From Butyricimonas sp. Marseille-P3923 (lineage in GTDB: Bacteria; Bacteroidota; Bacteroidia; Bacteroidales; Marinifilaceae): a DNA stretch of 64,000 nt. The DNA is taken from contig NZ_FXXL01000007.1 in assembly GCF_900184685.1 (NCBI RefSeq), forward strand, positions 1,736,001 to 1,800,000, written 5' to 3'. The first letter of the stretch is position 1. The number at the start of each line of letters is the position of its first letter. A model generated the notes under the pieces. It saw only the letters and a list, made by a program, of their open reading frames with translations. It was not told the origin of the DNA and made no database searches. Shown piece after piece: positions 44,845 through 53,516 of this stretch. Both the position numbers and the translations under genes were made by a program.

Positions 44845-47800
44845 TTATTCCTCTTCTATCACGGCAAATTCATTCCATTTATTAGCTGCTTTATAAGTTT
44901 CAAGAGAACCTTTAGGCACAATCAATGTACACTCGGACGCATTCGCAAACGGTGAAAGCGATAAAACCAAAGGTTCTGCCCGATTACAACGCACGTACTT
45001 TATGTCCGGCATCCCGTAAAAAGCTTGATATCCCAATGAAACCAAGGTACTCGGGAGAATTATCGTATTTCCTATACTTTTACAAGCAAAGGCATAACTC
45101 TTTACCGTAGTCACCCCTTCCGGAATAGTCAAATTACCCGTGAAAGCGTCACAATAACTAAAAGCATTTTCCCCTATCACGCGTAACGAAGCAGGCAACA
45201 CCAAAGCTCCGGACAAGGACTTACAATTCCAAAATGCGTTATCTCCAATCTCTTCCAAACCGGAAGGCAAAGTCAACGCCCCGTTGAATCCCCTGCAATC
45301 GGAAAACACAGAAGCCTCAATCACCTTTATTCCATTCGGTACAATCAAATTACCCGTGAAACCTGAGCAAGATGAAAACGCCCCTTTCCCGATTCGTGTA
45401 AGCGTTGACGGAAGACTCAATTGCCCCGTGAAAGAACAAGCTCTAAAAGCCTCCATTCCTATAGTTTCCAAACCGTAAGGTAAAGTCAACGCTCCCTCGA
45501 AAGCACAATCGGCAAACGCCTTGTCACCAATCGATTTCACGTTAGAAGGAACAACCAGATTACCGGCTAACTTAATACAATAATTGAATGCCCCCTCATC
45601 TATCTTTTCCAACGCCGCGGACAAAGTCACCCCGGTAATTTTCTTACAATAATTAAAAGCTTCCTTACCAATTATCCGTACCCCATCAGGAATAATTACA
45701 TCCCCTGTTAACGATTCGCAACCATTAAAAGCTGACTCTCCAATTTCAACACAAGTGGCAGGCAACACCAATTTCCCGTCAAAATAATTTCCATAAAAAG
45801 CCCTACGGCTAATCACCTCTATTCCATCAGGCAAAATCAAATCGCCACGCAAACCGGTGCATTGCGCGAAAGCGTACTCGCCTACTTCCTTCAACCCGTC
45901 AGGCAATTCCAGTGTTCCGGTAAAATTATTACAAGACTGGAAAGCAGCGTACCCGATTTTCGTCACGCTTCCCGGAAGTTTCAATTCCCCTTTAAAACCG
46001 CAATCATAAAAAGCATAGTCCCCAATCTCCTCCAGCCGAGATGGTAACACAATATAGCGGAAAGCACTCTTCCCGTAGAAAGCCCGAGCGGGAATACTGG
46101 TATCTTCCACCTCTTCCATATCGATACTTATCAACTTTGTCATGGAATACTTCATGGCGTCATAATCATCCTGTCCCAATGTTCCGCTCAACTTCACCCC
46201 ACAAGTAGTCGTCATACGCTCTTTTCCGACCAACATCCTCAACGTTCCCAGCGTCTTCAAATGAATATAAAGACTATCACCCACACCTTGGTACACACTA
46301 ATCACACGAGATTCTCCTGAATTACATTTAACCGTCACGAATCCTTTACGATAGCTTCCCGAGGTATTCGCATCAACAGTAAATCGCAATGTATCTGTTT
46401 CCGCGATTGTCATATTCCTTATCCACGAATATTCTGCCGGAATATCTACAACAGAATTCCCTGTAGAAGAAACCTTCACGGAAAAAGCATCATTACCACC
46501 ATTCACGCAAAACACCTCATCCCCAAGCTCATCTTCATCTCCGCCCAGCGTGAAACCGTACCCCTCCTGCTGGGGGAAAATACCTTCATCCGGAACAAAA
46601 GAGTCCCAATGCGGCAATGCCATCACCTCTGCCGGGAACACTCCCGTCAAGCGATTGCCACACATCGACAGTCCATAATAATAGAATATATTTCCTAAAA
46701 CATCAGTAGATTTCGTCGTTTGAAGAAGATGTAATTTGCCTAATTCTTTCGGCACTTCCCCTGTCAAATTGTTATTGTGCATACTCAAGTGAACCAAATT
46801 CGACAAATTTCCCAATTCAGCAGGAATATTTCCCTCCAAATTATTGTTATGCAAGTACAACCAGACCAATTCAGACAAATTCCCTAACTCCGCTGGAATC
46901 TTACCTGACAAATTATTTCCCTCCAAATAAAGCTCTGTCAACTGCGTCAAGTTTCCTAGTTCTACCGGAATATCTCCACTTAAGGCATTGCCATTCAAAT
47001 TCAAATAAGTTAATTCAGTCAAACCACATAACTCCCTGGGTATGATTCCTGTAAGATTATTTTTCCCACCCCAACGAGAACGGCCCAAATTCAATCTCTT
47101 TAACTTCTTCAAATTACCAATCTCCACAGGGATCTCTCCGACAAGATTGCAATTACAATCAGCATATATTTCTTCCAATTCTGTCAATCCTCCCAATGCC
47201 GAATTTAAAGATTCTACACCCAAATCCCTAAAATCCAGTTTAATCACTCTTCCATCTTCATTACACGTCACTCCCATCCAAGAGGAAATTGGTTTATCGG
47301 TTCCCCATCTACGAGCAAATTGTCCTCCATAATTCCAATGCTCTCCACCCGCAGCCTTCCAAAAAGCCATTAAATAATCCCTATCCGAAACGCCTTCCTG
47401 CACAACCGTAAGCGCCACAATCTTCTCCATCCCCTCCTCGCCAACTCTCACGATAATTTCTCCCTCACGGGGTTCCCCATTATTGGCAGTCGTTGTCACG
47501 GTGAGGGTATTACCGTTCGCCTTGGCACTACACCACTCCGCAATTTCCGGGGCAACAGAGAATGTCCAAGAACTTTGATTCGTAATCACCAGCACATCCC
47601 GGCTCTCGCTGACAGGCGCCATCTGCAATGTATCATGATTCAAAGCCAACGTCATTGCCGGTAATTGAATCACACGTACCTCCTTTTGTAAATTACCGGC
47701 TGTAAAATTAATCATACACTCGCGTGACACGGTAGGGTTATCATAAGCCTTCGTGTAAACGATTACCGAATTGGCCTCATCGATTACCTCGCACCAACCA

Positions 47801-48846
47801 GAGCCTCCCGTCACGGTAGCCTCCCACTCGTCGGCATTTGTCGTCACCCGAAGTGTCGTGTATGATTCCGAGGCTTCAACCACAAGTGAATCCGCCGAAA
47901 CCTCCAATGAAATAGCCGTTCCCAACTGTGCCAGCGAAAGATTGGCGAAAGCATTTCCCGTACCCGACGCAACGGTCAATTCGGATTTCCGGGCATTGCT
48001 TCCTGTATTTTTCTTCACGGAAATGACCACCTCGTCACCCTCGACACGAGCCTCGTACCAGTCTATCGACGGCAAATGAAGTTGCCAATCAGGTTGATTT
48101 GTCACCACCTGAACACGATGCTCCCCGCCATCGGCAGAGAAAGACAACATCTCCTCCGCCAACAACACCGCGGGAGCCGTACCCAATTGTTCCACGACAA
48201 CCACCCCAGATGCCGTCACGTCTGTCGACACGCTGGAAGATGTCAAATTGATATACCCCTTTCTGGAATCCTTACCCGAATTTGCGCCCCGCGGCACAAC
48301 GCTCAATTTATCACCATTTCGGGTTACCTCGAACCAAGCATCATCACCCCCCACCACATTGTACGTCCACTCGTCTTGATTCGTAGTCACCGTCAACTCT
48401 TTCTCCCCGGCATTTTTCTGCGCGAAGTTCAAACGTGAATCTGAAATTCTTATCTGGGGTAACATTCCCAGCTGAAACACGGAAACCGTTTTCGTCAACT
48501 CCTTGCTTCCCTTTCCCACGGTCACGGATACTGTCGCCGAGCGTTCCCGGTTGAACGGGTTCTCGTCAACCGTGATACACAACGTCATACCATCCGACGT
48601 CACGTGACACCACGTCGCCGCCTCTTCCGGCACATCCACCCGGTAAGTCTTGTAATTCGTCGTCACCATCACCGTGCGACTCTCCGCCTCCGCCTTGAAC
48701 TCCACGCTGGGATTCGAGAAATCCAACGTGGCAATCGGTCCTACCTCGTCACCCTCCGGGTCAAACTTATCCGGGTAGCAACCCGTTTGCCAAAGCCCCA
48801 ACCAAAGCAACAAGGCAAACGCTTTAAATATTCTTGCTTTCATCAT
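44845..48846 (-). CDS. BACON/leucine-rich-repeat surface lipoprotein (1333 residues)
   Basis: The signal peptide has the lipobox WQTGC. About five BACON domains follow (roughly residues 45-480, each ending like VTVVQEG or SLAQLG), then a plant-like LRR cap with SWMGVTCNEDGRVIKLDF and about ten ELGNLSxLxxLxLxxNNLxGxIP repeats (about 545-740). Another BACON-like segment lies near 780-850. About 14 BspA-type LRR_5 repeats (IGDYAFYDCGFKG and similar, about 910-1260) and a C-terminal cap complete it. BACON domains bind glycans or mucins and LRRs bind proteins. A surface adhesin or receptor is a reasonable inference, but the ligand is unknown. It is co-transcribed with four upstream secreted-protein genes and a DUF4878 lipoprotein. 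Confidence 0.88.
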   Translation of the reverse strand: MMKARIFKAFALLLWLGLWQTGCYPDKFDPEGDEVGPIATLDFSNPSVEFKAEAESRTVMVTTNYKTYRVDVPEEAATWCHVTSDGMTLCITVDENPFNRERSATVSVTVGKGSKELTKTVSVFQLGMLPQIRISDSRLNFAQKNAGEKELTVTTNQDEWTYNVVGGDDAWFEVTRNGDKLSVVPRGANSGKDSRKGYINLTSSSVSTDVTASGVVVVEQLGTAPAVLLAEEMLSFSADGGEHRVQVVTNQPDWQLHLPSIDWYEARVEGDEVVISVKKNTGSNARKSELTVASGTGNAFANLSLAQLGTAISLEVSADSLVVEASESYTTLRVTTNADEWEATVTGGSGWCEVIDEANSVIVYTKAYDNPTVSRECMINFTAGNLQKEVRVIQLPAMTLALNHDTLQMAPVSESRDVLVITNQSSWTFSVAPEIAEWCSAKANGNTLTVTTTANNGEPREGEIIVRVGEEGMEKIVALTVVQEGVSDRDYLMAFWKAAGGEHWNYGGQFARRWGTDKPISSWMGVTCNEDGRVIKLDFRDLGVESLNSALGGLTELEEIYADCNCNLVGEIPVEIGNLKKLKRLNLGRSRWGGKNNLTGIIPRELCGLTELTYLNLNGNALSGDIPVELGNLTQLTELYLEGNNLSGKIPAELGNLSELVWLYLHNNNLEGNIPAELGNLSNLVHLSMHNNNLTGEVPKELGKLHLLQTTKSTDVLGNIFYYYGLSMCGNRLTGVFPAEVMALPHWDSFVPDEGIFPQQEGYGFTLGGDEDELGDEVFCVNGGNDAFSVKVSSTGNSVVDIPAEYSWIRNMTIAETDTLRFTVDANTSGSYRKGFVTVKCNSGESRVISVYQGVGDSLYIHLKTLGTLRMLVGKERMTTTCGVKLSGTLGQDDYDAMKYSMTKLISIDMEEVEDTSIPARAFYGKSAFRYIVLPSRLEEIGDYAFYDCGFKGELKLPGSVTKIGYAAFQSCNNFTGTLELPDGLKEVGEYAFAQCTGLRGDLILPDGIEVISRRAFYGNYFDGKLVLPATCVEIGESAFNGCESLTGDVIIPDGVRIIGKEAFNYCKKITGVTLSAALEKIDEGAFNYCIKLAGNLVVPSNVKSIGDKAFADCAFEGALTLPYGLETIGMEAFRACSFTGQLSLPSTLTRIGKGAFSSCSGFTGNLIVPNGIKVIEASVFSDCRGFNGALTLPSGLEEIGDNAFWNCKSLSGALVLPASLRVIGENAFSYCDAFTGNLTIPEGVTTVKSYAFACKSIGNTIILPSTLVSLGYQAFYGMPDIKYVRCNRAEPLVLSLSPFANASECTLIVPKGSLETYKAANKWNEFAVIEEE

Positions 48847-48876
48847 AATCCTCTCTAAATTTTTAACTTAATACCC

Positions 48877-49728
48877 CTACCGTTTCTTCTTTTTCTGGAA
48901 ATTAATCACGAAACCTATACCCGCGGTATAATCACACATGAAATCGTCACCGATCAAGGCGTTAGCCGTCCCCGACAGAACAATATGCCCCAACCGAAAA
49001 CTCAATCCCAATTCGACCTCCGGACCTTCCTGAAAGTCACTCACGTAACGCTCACCACTCTTGCTCTCCCACTGGCGACCGTATTTACCGAAACCGCCTC
49101 CCAAATGAAGAAAACACCAGCGATAAAGCCCCATGCTCACGCCGGCAATATAACTCTCCCGGATATACCCCTTGTCCACCGAGCCTTTCGTGTCATACTC
49201 CTCGGTAATCTCCTCAATACGGAATCCCTCTTCTTTCACGTTCGATTTCTTGAAAGAACCGTAAAAACCGAAACGTTTCCCGAAACCTACACGCCCGCCG
49301 ACAGGTGCCGTACCCGAGTACAAATACTCCGCCGTCATACCCCAACGGTAAGGACTCTCGTCGGGAGGGAACACCGTGTAATACAACCGTTGCTTCGGCG
49401 ACATCACCAACCGCAACTCCTCCCTCACGAAACCCTCGGCAGAGATATACAACGTCCGCTTTACCTCGTCCGTCAAGTCAAACACGAAGCGGTACACGTG
49501 CAAACCGTCCTCGTTCACGCTCTTCTCCGGCTGCTCCCCGAAAGTAGACTTAATATTCAAATCCTCCAGCGGCGAAAGAAACTCAACACAAGCCTTCCCT
49601 TCCTCGGGAAAGAACGAGGTTCGTGATTCTTGTTGCTGAATCACCAACTTTTTCTGCGCCTGTAATTGGGCAAGCCCGACACAGCAAAACACCAATACCA
49701 ATAAAAATTTCATACATCTCATATTCAT
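48877..49728 (-). CDS. Secreted protein with PEGA-like N-domain and probable outer-membrane beta-barrel
   Basis: The 283-residue protein has a signal peptide (FLLVLVFCCVGLAQLQAQ). An N-terminal beta-sandwich resembles PEGA repeats (TLYISAEGFVREELRLVM), and a C-terminal series of amphipathic strands (AEYLYSGTAPVGGRVGFG and others) ends in GIGFVINFQKKKKR. The terminal aromatic pattern supports an outer-membrane barrel. It is the fourth gene of the secreted operon and may be the outer-membrane anchor for its partners. The family is not otherwise recognised. The start may be the Met at 49713. Confidence 0.72.
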   Translation of the reverse strand: MNMRCMKFLLVLVFCCVGLAQLQAQKKLVIQQQESRTSFFPEEGKACVEFLSPLEDLNIKSTFGEQPEKSVNEDGLHVYRFVFDLTDEVKRTLYISAEGFVREELRLVMSPKQRLYYTVFPPDESPYRWGMTAEYLYSGTAPVGGRVGFGKRFGFYGSFKKSNVKEEGFRIEEITEEYDTKGSVDKGYIRESYIAGVSMGLYRWCFLHLGGGFGKYGRQWESKSGERYVSDFQEGPEVELGLSFRLGHIVLSGTANALIGDDFMCDYTAGIGFVINFQKKKKR

Positions 49729-49812
49729 AATTTTAAATCTCTATTTCACTACCATTCATGAAATAAAACGACTGTAACAAGTTCACTTGTCCGACAAAAA
49801 GCAAACACCCGC

Positions 49813-50808
49813 TCACTCCCCGTCATCGAAATCCGAAAGGGAGAAAATCTTATCGGCGGGCAAATCCGTACCGTCCTCGTACTTATCGGGTTGCCACGTG
49901 CGCACGTGAATCATCGGGTTCGTTTCATCCTTGAAATCCATCAACAGGAAAACGTACCCCACGTCATGGTAACGGTCGGACGTGAACCCCTGTTTCAACG
50001 TCACCCCGTAATAATGCTCCTTGGCGGGATGCTTCACCACCTTGATGTCGTCGAAAATGACACGGATCATCTTATTGCTATTGAACACGTTCCGCAAATT
50101 CGCCATATACTCCTGTTTCGTCTGGCGTTTATACTCGATGTCGTGATTCAAACGGAACGGGTTATCGCCGCCCTTCACCGACTTGACCACTTTTCCCGTG
50201 ATGATCAAAGCATTGTCGCTAAACACCTGATCAAGAAACACAAGGTCTTTCCGGTTGTACGCCGTCCGGAAATTCTCCACGAAATCGAGGATCACCTGCC
50301 TGCGGCGCAGATCGGTCACCGTGATATTACTCCGAATCACCTTGCTATAAAGATGCATCCCGATAGCGAAATAAACCCCGGTAATCTCCCCCGAACGGGA
50401 GAAATTCACGACAGCCTCCTGATAGGTGTCGTCCCCGTACGCCTCGGGGTCCAAAGGCTCCATCACCAAGGGGATATTGCGCACCTGATAACCGGAAGGC
50501 GTCTGCAAACACTTCTCGATCACCTCCGTTTCCGCACACCGAAACGGGCTCGTCTTCCACAACGCCATCACGTCCGACACCGCACCGCCATCCAACCCGC
50601 ATCCCACCAACTCCGGCTGCCTCCTCTCGAACTGTGCCATATTCACCTCGGTCAACAATTTCGTGAGCGACTGCTGCACCCGCTCTTTCACTACTTCATC
50701 CTGCATATCCGTCAGGAAAAAATCCGTACTGTACTGGGCTGAAACATTTCCCCCGAGCATACAGCACGCGCAGAGAAATAACCACCCGAAAAATAGCTTC
50801 TTTTTCAT
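49813..50808 (-). CDS. Secreted protein with NTF2-like domain (331 residues)
   Basis: The signal peptide (KKLFFGWLFLCACCMLGGNV) is followed by an N-terminal region containing VVNFSRSGEITGVYFAIGM. A C-terminal NTF2-like domain follows (VILDFVENFRTAYNRKDLVF to HVRTWQPDKYEDG). The stretch FSRSGEIT is nearly repeated in the next gene upstream (FSRSGEVTAILGKGM), so the two share a motif. Function is unknown. It is the third gene of the operon. The start at 50808 gives the signal peptide directly, while 50829 adds seven residues. Confidence 0.75.
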   Translation of the reverse strand: MKKKLFFGWLFLCACCMLGGNVSAQYSTDFFLTDMQDEVVKERVQQSLTKLLTEVNMAQFERRQPELVGCGLDGGAVSDVMALWKTSPFRCAETEVIEKCLQTPSGYQVRNIPLVMEPLDPEAYGDDTYQEAVVNFSRSGEITGVYFAIGMHLYSKVIRSNITVTDLRRRQVILDFVENFRTAYNRKDLVFLDQVFSDNALIITGKVVKSVKGGDNPFRLNHDIEYKRQTKQEYMANLRNVFNSNKMIRVIFDDIKVVKHPAKEHYYGVTLKQGFTSDRYHDVGYVFLLMDFKDETNPMIHVRTWQPDKYEDGTDLPADKIFSLSDFDDGE

Positions 50809-50835
50809 AGCATTTATCTGTTTTTTCACACCTTA

Positions 50836-51753
50836 TCAATACAACTGGAACCACACCTTACCTTGGTTCGGGTAATTCTCGAGCCGGTCGCCCTCCGTGC
50901 CTTTCGTCAGGTTGCGCCGGGTAGCCATTCCCTTGCCCAAGATAGCTGTCACCTCCCCCGAACGGGAGAAAATCACCATGTAACACTGCTCTGGGGTAAC
51001 CGCGGAACTCAATTTCCCGAACATCAATTTTCCCTTCTCCTTCTGCTCCACGAAATAACGTTGCAACTCGTCGATTTTCCGGAACGTCAATATCTTATCG
51101 AGCATCGGGTTACCCGTACCCCGGGGTGCCTCCTCCTTCACGACCTCGCGCACCACCACCGTGTCACGACGAGTAACCACTACCGTGTCTTTCCGCACAA
51201 CCGTGACAGTATCCGTCACCCGTTGCACTTCGACCGTCTTCACCGTATCGGGCACCACCTCTTCTTTAGCAACAGCCGTCACGTCCACCCGCTCCTCACT
51301 ACCGGTTGTATCCTTATCCACGAGAATATCCTTCACCGGAGTGTCCGCCAGAGTATCTTTTTTCACCGGAAGCACCTCTACCGAATCCTTCTTCTCTATC
51401 GTCTCCCCGGTAGTTGCTTTTTGTCCCGCGAACTTTTCATTCACGTCCCCTTTATATATATAGGCAAACACCCGCTGCTTGTTCTCCCGCGTCAAAGCGA
51501 TATGCTGCCACTTCTCCTTGATATGCGGAATAATCTCCTTGCCCACAGACAAATCCGACTGGACACCCAGTATCAGGTTCTGCAAAGCCAACTCCCGCGC
51601 GTCATTCAGCTTATCCATCGTGACATCCGCATAATAATAATTACCACTCAACTTGATTTCTTTGATTTTTGCTTTCTCCTCTTGATATTGTTCTTGCGCT
51701 CCCGCCACGTGCAAGACAAACAAACAGAGGAAAAACAGATACAACCGTTTCAT
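50836..51753 (-). CDS. Secreted protein with a Thr/Val-rich linker (305 residues)
   Basis: The signal peptide MKRLYLFFLCLFVLHVAGAQ is followed by an N-terminal domain (residues about 20-105) with DARELALQNLILGVQ, reminiscent of LPP20-type domains. A low-complexity linker (about 110-215) is rich in Asp, Thr, Val and Lys with repeated DTVVV units. A C-terminal domain with MVIFSRSGEVTAILGKGMAT completes it. That C-terminal motif recurs in the protein encoded at 49813. No family can be named with confidence. It is the second gene of the secreted operon, 10 bases after the first. Confidence 0.72.
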   Translation of the reverse strand: MKRLYLFFLCLFVLHVAGAQEQYQEEKAKIKEIKLSGNYYYADVTMDKLNDARELALQNLILGVQSDLSVGKEIIPHIKEKWQHIALTRENKQRVFAYIYKGDVNEKFAGQKATTGETIEKKDSVEVLPVKKDTLADTPVKDILVDKDTTGSEERVDVTAVAKEEVVPDTVKTVEVQRVTDTVTVVRKDTVVVTRRDTVVVREVVKEEAPRGTGNPMLDKILTFRKIDELQRYFVEQKEKGKLMFGKLSSAVTPEQCYMVIFSRSGEVTAILGKGMATRRNLTKGTEGDRLENYPNQGKVWFQLY

Positions 51754-51763
51754 AATAACATAT

Positions 51764-52930
51764 TTAATAATTCAACTTTTTCGCTTTCGATTTATATTCC
51801 TCGAACAAATCCAACACGTTGTGCGTGGGAACATACGTGTACAACCATCCCTTCAAGGAATAATCCCCCTTCAAAAATTTCTGCCGGTCGCACTCGTAAT
51901 ACAACACGTGATTGTAACCCAAATCGGAGTTCACCATAATAACGGTACCCGTGACCTTTCCCCGGGCAATCTCCTCCACACCAAAATAAGGCACACACTT
52001 TTCACCCTTACAAAAAGCCACCCAACTATTAACGGGCAATTCCAAATGATCGTAACGCTTACCGTAACGCCTATGTTCAACCTCCATAAACACCTCTTGC
52101 CCGATCCGCTCCCCTTCCAAAAAAAGATTCGCGAGAGAGGCTTCCGGACAATCCTTATCAAACAAAAGAGTAACCACACTATCAGGAGCAACACGATAAT
52201 AACGGTCGGAACACAACGCCGGAATGATATAATGTTCACCTCTCCGCCTGTAATACCCGCACCCGGGGACAGCCGTCAGCACAGACAAAGGGACTTGCTC
52301 CACCGCCGGGGTATCCGGCATATACAGGAACAACTCTTTCTGGAAATCATCCTCCATCTCGATTTTATCCTTTCCCGCGATTAACCCGTACTGTTTCGGG
52401 AAGGTCATCTGCAAAGTGCCCGTTCCGGTGTCCCAGCCCACCTTGTAAGCAGTCGTATCGGCAACGAACACGAAATCCGTCCCCGGCTGGATCGCCGCCA
52501 CGAACGAAACCAACGCCACGGGACTTTTCTCGAAAGGCACCCCGTTCAACACAAGCCCGACCTTATCATCATTCAAAAGCCGAAGAATCTCGTCCGGTTT
52601 ATCTATCAAGAGTAAACGCAACAAATAACGCTCCACGAAATCATAGACCGGACGCAAATACTCCGCCACCACACGTGTATCAAAAAGTTCCAGTCCGATA
52701 CTCGAGATCAATCCCCCGAACCCCGCTTCCACGCGTACTCTTTTCCCCGGACATATAGCATCAGCAGCATATATTCCCGGCTTCATTGCCGATATACCGC
52801 AGGTTTCCAACATTTGTCCTATCTCTTCCAATTGCTTTGTCCGGTAAATCGTTTCCTCTTGCGCATACAAACAATTCACCTCCAAACACATGAACAAACA
52901 ACAAATATACATCCATCGTTGCTCTATCAT
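51764..52930 (-). CDS. Secreted protein of unknown function, first gene of the operon (388 residues)
   Basis: From the ATG at 52930 the protein starts MIEQRWMYICCLFMCLEVNC and a signal peptide ends near CLYAQ. The mature part is mixed alpha/beta with no repeat or motif that I recognise; segments such as GYYRRRGEHYIIPALCSDRYY and NSWVAFCKGEKCVPYFGVEEI are conspicuous. A longer frame from 52978 adds a basic stretch without signal features. It heads a run of four secreted proteins before the LRR lipoprotein. Confidence 0.7.
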   Translation of the reverse strand: MIEQRWMYICCLFMCLEVNCLYAQEETIYRTKQLEEIGQMLETCGISAMKPGIYAADAICPGKRVRVEAGFGGLISSIGLELFDTRVVAEYLRPVYDFVERYLLRLLLIDKPDEILRLLNDDKVGLVLNGVPFEKSPVALVSFVAAIQPGTDFVFVADTTAYKVGWDTGTGTLQMTFPKQYGLIAGKDKIEMEDDFQKELFLYMPDTPAVEQVPLSVLTAVPGCGYYRRRGEHYIIPALCSDRYYRVAPDSVVTLLFDKDCPEASLANLFLEGERIGQEVFMEVEHRRYGKRYDHLELPVNSWVAFCKGEKCVPYFGVEEIARGKVTGTVIMVNSDLGYNHVLYYECDRQKFLKGDYSLKGWLYTYVPTHNVLDLFEEYKSKAKKLNY

Positions 52931-53018
52931 ATTCCAATTCAAAACCACCTTTTTCACCTTCAACAATATTATTTTCAATCGATTAACGCACGATTAAATT
53001 CACAATTCCTCTATCAAA

Positions 53019-53030
53019 AAACGATCGTTT
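53019..53030. promoter_or_regulatory. Palindrome AAACGATCGTTT, candidate operator 1
   Basis: This perfect 12-base palindrome is 89 bases upstream of the first gene of the secreted operon. An identical copy lies 138 bases away at 53157-53168. Confidence 0.4.
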
Positions 53031-53156
53031 ATTGATAATTCAATCTGCAACGAATGACGATTATCGACAAATTCACAAATACTTGATTATGAATTTCGAA
53101 AATAAAATAGCTATCGTTTACTAATAATGAAAAAAGTTTTATATTTGTACATGATT

Positions 53157-53168
53157 AAACGATCGTTT
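53157..53168. promoter_or_regulatory. Palindrome AAACGATCGTTT, candidate operator 2
   Basis: Identical to the copy at 53019-53030. It lies 10 bases after a TATATTTG box (53140-53147), a spacing that would let a bound protein block transcription. Confidence 0.4.
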
Positions 53169-53480
53169 TATCACGTCACAAAATCAGCCTTACATCCAAA
53201 AAGATTTCAACCCTATTTTATAATCATCATTATTTCATCATGTTATTATCGATATACAATACATGTAACATTTTTTATTCAATTACAATTATTTTTCTAT
53301 TATCCAACCATTAAAATAGACGTTGAATAGGAGTTTAATGGGAATTGAATAGGAGATGGTACTAATCAAGTATAAATAATATACAAATATAATAACAATA
53401 ATTTTACTTATTTCACGATTAATTCTTCCCGCTCCAGTCTAAAACATTCCAGCGTACTCCTTTTTTTAATCTTATATTTT

Positions 53481-53488
53481 TATCTTTG
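53481..53488 (+). promoter_or_regulatory. Candidate -7 box of the DPP-IV-like gene
   Basis: TATCTTTG matches TAnnTTTG exactly, 29 bases before the ATG. The -33 position is only T-rich (TTTT). Confidence 0.5.
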
Positions 53489-53516
53489 CCCAAATTAAAA
53501 ATTAAAAATAATTGTC

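Larger units (their letters stand above)
52931..53516. other. Divergent intergenic region of 586 bases
   Basis: It lies between the secreted operon (minus) and the DPP-IV-like gene (plus). It is very AT-rich and contains two perfect palindromes AAACGATCGTTT (53019-53030 and 53157-53168), an isolated TATATTTG at 53140-53147 and the DPP promoter box at 53481. Short plus-strand frames here are not convincing genes. It probably holds the promoters and operators of both units. Confidence 0.6.

Noticed and set aside
53127-53330. A 67-codon plus-strand frame after a TATATTTG box.
   Set aside because: The box overlaps the start of the frame, so a transcript from it would not include the start codon, and the product is low-complexity.
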